A stretch of 64,000 nt of DNA. Origin: Rhizobium sp. FKY42. Lineage in GTDB: Bacteria; Pseudomonadota; Alphaproteobacteria; Rhizobiales; Rhizobiaceae. The DNA is taken from NCBI RefSeq assembly GCF_005222835.1, contig NZ_STGA01000029.1:186001-250000 (forward strand), given 5' to 3'. The position numbers and the translations under genes were made by a program. The notes beneath the pieces are model-generated. The model saw only the letters and a list, made by a program, of their open reading frames with translations, did not search any database and had not been told where the DNA came from. Of the stretch, positions 61,324-64,000 are shown piece by piece. Numbering within the stretch: position 1 is the stretch's first letter; each line of letters starts with the position of its first letter.

Positions 61324-61902
61324 ATGTTTGACCCCCGCGAAAAAATAGCTCTCTTCATCGATGGCGCGAATCTTTACGCAGCCTCGAAAAGCCTTGGTTT
61401 TGACATTGATTATCGCAAATTGCTGAAGGCTTTTCAGAAGCGCGGCTATCTTTTGCGAGCCTACTATTACACAGCGCTTATCGAAGATCAGGAATATTCG
61501 TCCATTCGCCCGCTGATCGACTGGCTTGATTACAACGGCTACAAGGTTGTGACGAAGCCTGCCAAGGAATTCACCGATTCCATGGGCCGCCGAAAGGTAA
61601 AGGGCAATATGGACATCGAACTGGCTATCGATGCGATGGAACAGTCCGAGACCGTTGATCACCTTGTGCTGTTTTCCGGCGACGGCGATTTCACAACGCT
61701 TGTGGAAGCACTGCAGCGCAAGGGCCGCAAGGTATCTGTCGTCTCGACCATGGCGACGCAGCCACCGATGATCGCAGACGACCTGCGCCGTCAGGCGGAC
61801 CATTTCATCGATCTTCTGTCTCTGAAGACGGAAATCGGTCGCGATCCCTCCGAGCGCCCTGTGCGTCCACATGATGTCGGCGCAGATCTGCCGACCACCT
61901 GA
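61324..61902 (+). CDS. NYN domain (LabA/DUF88) RNase-like protein
   Basis: 192 residues, PIN-like NYN fold. Acidic active-site residues: D13 in LFIDGANLYAA, the Asp in KGNMDIELAIDAM and those in LFSGDGDFTTLVEAL. LabA-type proteins are putative magnesium-dependent RNases. The C-terminal 25 residues are polar and probably disordered. Located between rpoZ and smpB, a conserved rhizobial neighbourhood of translation and transcription genes. Ends with an intrinsic terminator. Confidence 0.92.
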   Translation: MFDPREKIALFIDGANLYAASKSLGFDIDYRKLLKAFQKRGYLLRAYYYTALIEDQEYSSIRPLIDWLDYNGYKVVTKPAKEFTDSMGRRKVKGNMDIELAIDAMEQSETVDHLVLFSGDGDFTTLVEALQRKGRKVSVVSTMATQPPMIADDLRRQADHFIDLLSLKTEIGRDPSERPVRPHDVGADLPTT

Positions 61903-61924
61903 TCTGCTTCATCATAATCCATTA

Positions 61925-61950
61925 AAGGGCGCCCAAATGGCGCCTTTTTC
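61925..61950 (+). terminator. Terminator after the NYN gene
   Basis: aagggcgcc / ggcgccttt around a caaat loop with ttttt, 22 bases after the stop. Confidence 0.85.
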
Positions 61951-62165
61951 CTGTTCGCGTGGTTTTGCGGCGCGACATTGATCATAAAACTTGATCTTAT
62001 CTATCTCAAACATTCGCTGGACGAATTGAAGCCGCAGCAGCATTGTCTGGCACAGAGCTTGCGGCAAAAGCCGCGCGTCATCAACCCCTCACCCCTTCGC
62101 CGATCCCCTGCCTGCATGCTGCAGAGCGGGCATCACCTCTTCGTGCCGTTTGAAAGGATATTGCC

Positions 62166-62456
62166 ATGCGCACGATCAGCCACGCTAATTCTCTCGTCAT
62201 CTCCGCAATCACGGAGACCAGCCGCGCGGTTTACGAAACCATTGCTATGCTTACGAGAGTGGCTCTTCGACGCCAGGTGAGGATCTCGAATAGCATTAGC
62301 GATCTCAACCCTAATCAAATGAAAGATCTCAATGCGGATCTGGAGGGGGAAAGCATGCGCAACAATCCGGCATTCCGCGCCTATGAGCAGGAGCGGGCCC
62401 TGTACGAAGCAAAGCAGAAGGCCCTGCTTTTTACGCTGGGCATGAGCGGAAGGTAA
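62166..62456 (+). CDS. Hypothetical protein (96 aa)
   Basis: Start MRTISHANSLVISAITETS with AAAGGA 8 bases before it. The N-terminal half is amphipathic and could be a membrane-associated helix; the C-terminal half is charged (NPAFRAYEQERALYEAKQ). No signal peptide cleavage site and no recognised family. The preceding 263 bases hold only the NYN terminator. It is convergent with smpB, 33 bases apart. Confidence 0.68.
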   Translation: MRTISHANSLVISAITETSRAVYETIAMLTRVALRRQVRISNSISDLNPNQMKDLNADLEGESMRNNPAFRAYEQERALYEAKQKALLFTLGMSGR

Positions 62457-62489
62457 CCCTCCCAACCAAACTCATAGGGCAGCAACAGA

Positions 62490-62966
62490 TTAGCCGGTCT
62501 TCAACAACCGGCTTTTCTGGCGATTCCAGTCGCGTTCCTTTTCGGTCTCGCGCTTGTCGTGCAGTTTCTTGCCCTTTGCCAGAGCGAGCTCCAGCTTGGC
62601 CCTGCCCTTTTCATTGAAATAGATCTTCAATGGCACAAGCGTCATGCCTTCACGATTGATACCTGCCCTCAGACGGCTGATTTCCCGCTTGTTGAGCAGC
62701 AGTTTACGGCGGCGCCGGGGCTCATGATTGAACCGGTTCGCCTGCAGATATTCCGGCAGATGCGAGTTGATCAGCCAGATCTCGTCACCCTCGTCCGAGG
62801 CGTAGGATTCGGCAATATTGGCTTTTCCATCGCGCAGAGATTTGACCTCCGTGCCGGTCAGAACCAGACCTGCCTCGTAGGTATCGACGATCTCATAGTT
62901 GAAGCGCGCCTTGCGGTTCTCCGCAACGATCTTGTTGACGACGCGCTGGCTGCCTCTGGGTGCCAT
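62490..62966 (-). CDS. smpB: SsrA-binding protein SmpB
   Basis: 158 residues. Family strings [36 protein letters not shown] and the basic C-terminal tail [18 protein letters not shown] that enters the empty mRNA channel. It binds tmRNA and is needed for trans-translation of stalled ribosomes. The tmRNA gene itself is not in the window. An agccggt / accggct hairpin lies in its last codons. Confidence 0.96.
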   Translation of the reverse strand: MAPRGSQRVVNKIVAENRKARFNYEIVDTYEAGLVLTGTEVKSLRDGKANIAESYASDEGDEIWLINSHLPEYLQANRFNHEPRRRRKLLLNKREISRLRAGINREGMTLVPLKIYFNEKGRAKLELALAKGKKLHDKRETEKERDWNRQKSRLLKTG

Positions 62967-63035
62967 ATGCTTATTCCAGTTCCTGATGATCCGCCCGATA
63001 GCCGGACGATATCAATGATGTAGTGTGTCGCCTCG

Positions 63036-63071
63036 CAAAAGCAAAGACGGCAGCCAAGCAAGGGGCTGCCG
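63036..63071 (-). terminator. Terminator after dapA
   Basis: Minus strand: cggcagcc / ggctgccg, 8-base loop, then TCTTTGCTTTT. Begins 7 bases after the dapA stop. Confidence 0.85.
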
Positions 63072-63077
63072 ATCTTT

Positions 63078-63962
63078 TCAGTTCAGGAGACCTGCATGCT
63101 TGAGTGCCGCATCGATGGCAGCCTCGGTGGCGGGTTCAAGCGTAGACATGAGTGGCGAACGCGCATGGCGATTGAGGCCACGCGTGCGCGACAAAGCGTA
63201 CTTGGTGCCGCAGACACCCGGCTCCATGAAGATGGCCTTATGAAGTGGCATCAGGCGATCCTGGTATTCCAATGCCTTGGCGTAATCACCGGCCAGCGTC
63301 GCCTGCTGGAACTCTGCACAGAGGCGCGGCGCCACATTGGCAGACACTGATATGCAACCGACGCCGCCGTGGGCATTGAAACCGAGAGCCGTGCCATCTT
63401 CACCAGACAATTGGATGAATTGCTTGCCGCATGTCATGCGCTGTTCGGAAACACGATCGATCTTGCCGGTCGCATCCTTTACGCCCACGATGTTAGAATG
63501 TGCCTTGACCAAGGCCCCCATCGTTTCCGGCGTCATATCGATGACCGAACGCGGCGGAATGTTGTAGATGATGATAGGCAGCTTCACGGCCTCTGCAACG
63601 GCCGAGAAATGGGCAAACAAGCCCTTCTGCGTCGGCCTGTTGTAATAGGGCGTGACAACAAGAAGGCCATCAGCACCGGCAGCTTCCGCATGCTGGGCAA
63701 GTTCGATTGCTTCGCGCGTATTGTTGGAGCCGGCGCCCGCAATGACGGGCACACGCTTGCGAGTAACTTCGATGCACAGTTCAATGACGCGCTTGTGCTC
63801 ATCATGTGAGAGCGTAGGAGATTCGCCCGTGGTTCCGACCGGCACCAGACCAGTGCTGCCTTCCGTAACCTGCCACTCCACGTGAGCAGCAAACGCCTCC
63901 TCATCCACTGCGCCCGCATCGGTAAACGGCGTGATGAGCGCGGGCATGGACCCCTTGAACAT
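63078..63962 (-). CDS. dapA: 4-hydroxy-tetrahydrodipicolinate synthase
   Basis: 294 residues, (beta/alpha)8 barrel. Schiff-base Lys162 in [11 protein letters not shown], Tyr133 in IIYNIPPRS, and Thr44-Thr45 in [11 protein letters not shown] complete the triad. It condenses pyruvate with aspartate semialdehyde, the first step of lysine and diaminopimelate synthesis. GAGGAG precedes the ATG by 7 bases. A terminator separates it from smpB. The 38 bases upstream to the window edge show nothing. Confidence 0.96.
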   Translation of the reverse strand: MFKGSMPALITPFTDAGAVDEEAFAAHVEWQVTEGSTGLVPVGTTGESPTLSHDEHKRVIELCIEVTRKRVPVIAGAGSNNTREAIELAQHAEAAGADGLLVVTPYYNRPTQKGLFAHFSAVAEAVKLPIIIYNIPPRSVIDMTPETMGALVKAHSNIVGVKDATGKIDRVSEQRMTCGKQFIQLSGEDGTALGFNAHGGVGCISVSANVAPRLCAEFQQATLAGDYAKALEYQDRLMPLHKAIFMEPGVCGTKYALSRTRGLNRHARSPLMSTLEPATEAAIDAALKHAGLLN

Positions 63963-64000
63963 GCAAAGTCTCCTCGGCGACCGTACTCATTCTTCGGCCG

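Noticed and set aside
62490-62530. Terminator at the end of smpB
   Set aside because: The agccggt / accggct hairpin lies within the last codons and has no T-run after it on the minus strand.

Overview
The window is a stretch of chromosome from an alphaproteobacterium of the order Hyphomicrobiales (Rhizobiales), most likely family Rhizobiaceae (Agrobacterium/Rhizobium-like). This rests on protein wording I recognise rather than a search: the acyl carrier protein, ribosomal proteins S6 and S18 and the order dapA-smpB / rpoZ-rsh / acpS-lepB-rnc-era-recO read like Rhizobium and Agrobacterium. Most genes are housekeeping. I see no tRNA, rRNA, insertion sequence, prophage or CRISPR array.

Left part (1-16,170): a fatty acid synthesis run on the minus strand (fabD, fabG, acpP, fabF) continues into mltG and an edge-truncated yicC. 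Then come an aldo/keto reductase, an orphan protein with 19-residue RTX-like repeats, and the ribosomal operon rpsF-rpsR-DUF2232-rplI. An efflux module (MarR regulator, 14-helix MFS pump, HlyD adaptor) lies between rplI and dnaB.

Middle (16,170-38,450): azlCD with an AraC-type regulator, then alr, radA, cvpA, purF, an SDR, a DMT exporter, cysS, a 38-residue membrane peptide, two tandem GFA-family genes, a prolyl aminopeptidase, cimA, rarD, a DHCW cupin, a LOG-family gene, a LysM envelope protein, an Atm1-type ABC exporter and the phosphatidylethanolamine genes psd-pssA. The most interesting item in the window is the cysS 5' region. A promoter sits almost directly on a 15-codon ORF with three Cys codons, followed by a 15-bp helix that would bury the cysS Shine-Dalgarno. 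This looks like a cysteine-sensing translational attenuator.

Right part (38,300-64,000): a 43-residue basic peptide gene, an SRAP (HMCES/YedK) gene, a Nudix hydrolase, several small exported proteins, the overlapping trio ygfZ - HD nucleotidase - tyrosine phosphatase, mscS, an NMT1-type ABC importer, the overlapping trio DUF2339 - HD hydrolase - MOSC protein, an MFS transporter, recO-era-rnc-lepB-acpS, a DUF3563 peptide, rsh and rpoZ (stringent response), a NYN-domain RNase-like gene, smpB and dapA.

Many long reading frames lie antisense to real genes because of the high third-position G+C; they were left out. Start sites were moved from the longest frame to an internal start wherever a Shine-Dalgarno, a family N-terminus or an operon overlap demanded it, and this is stated per gene.
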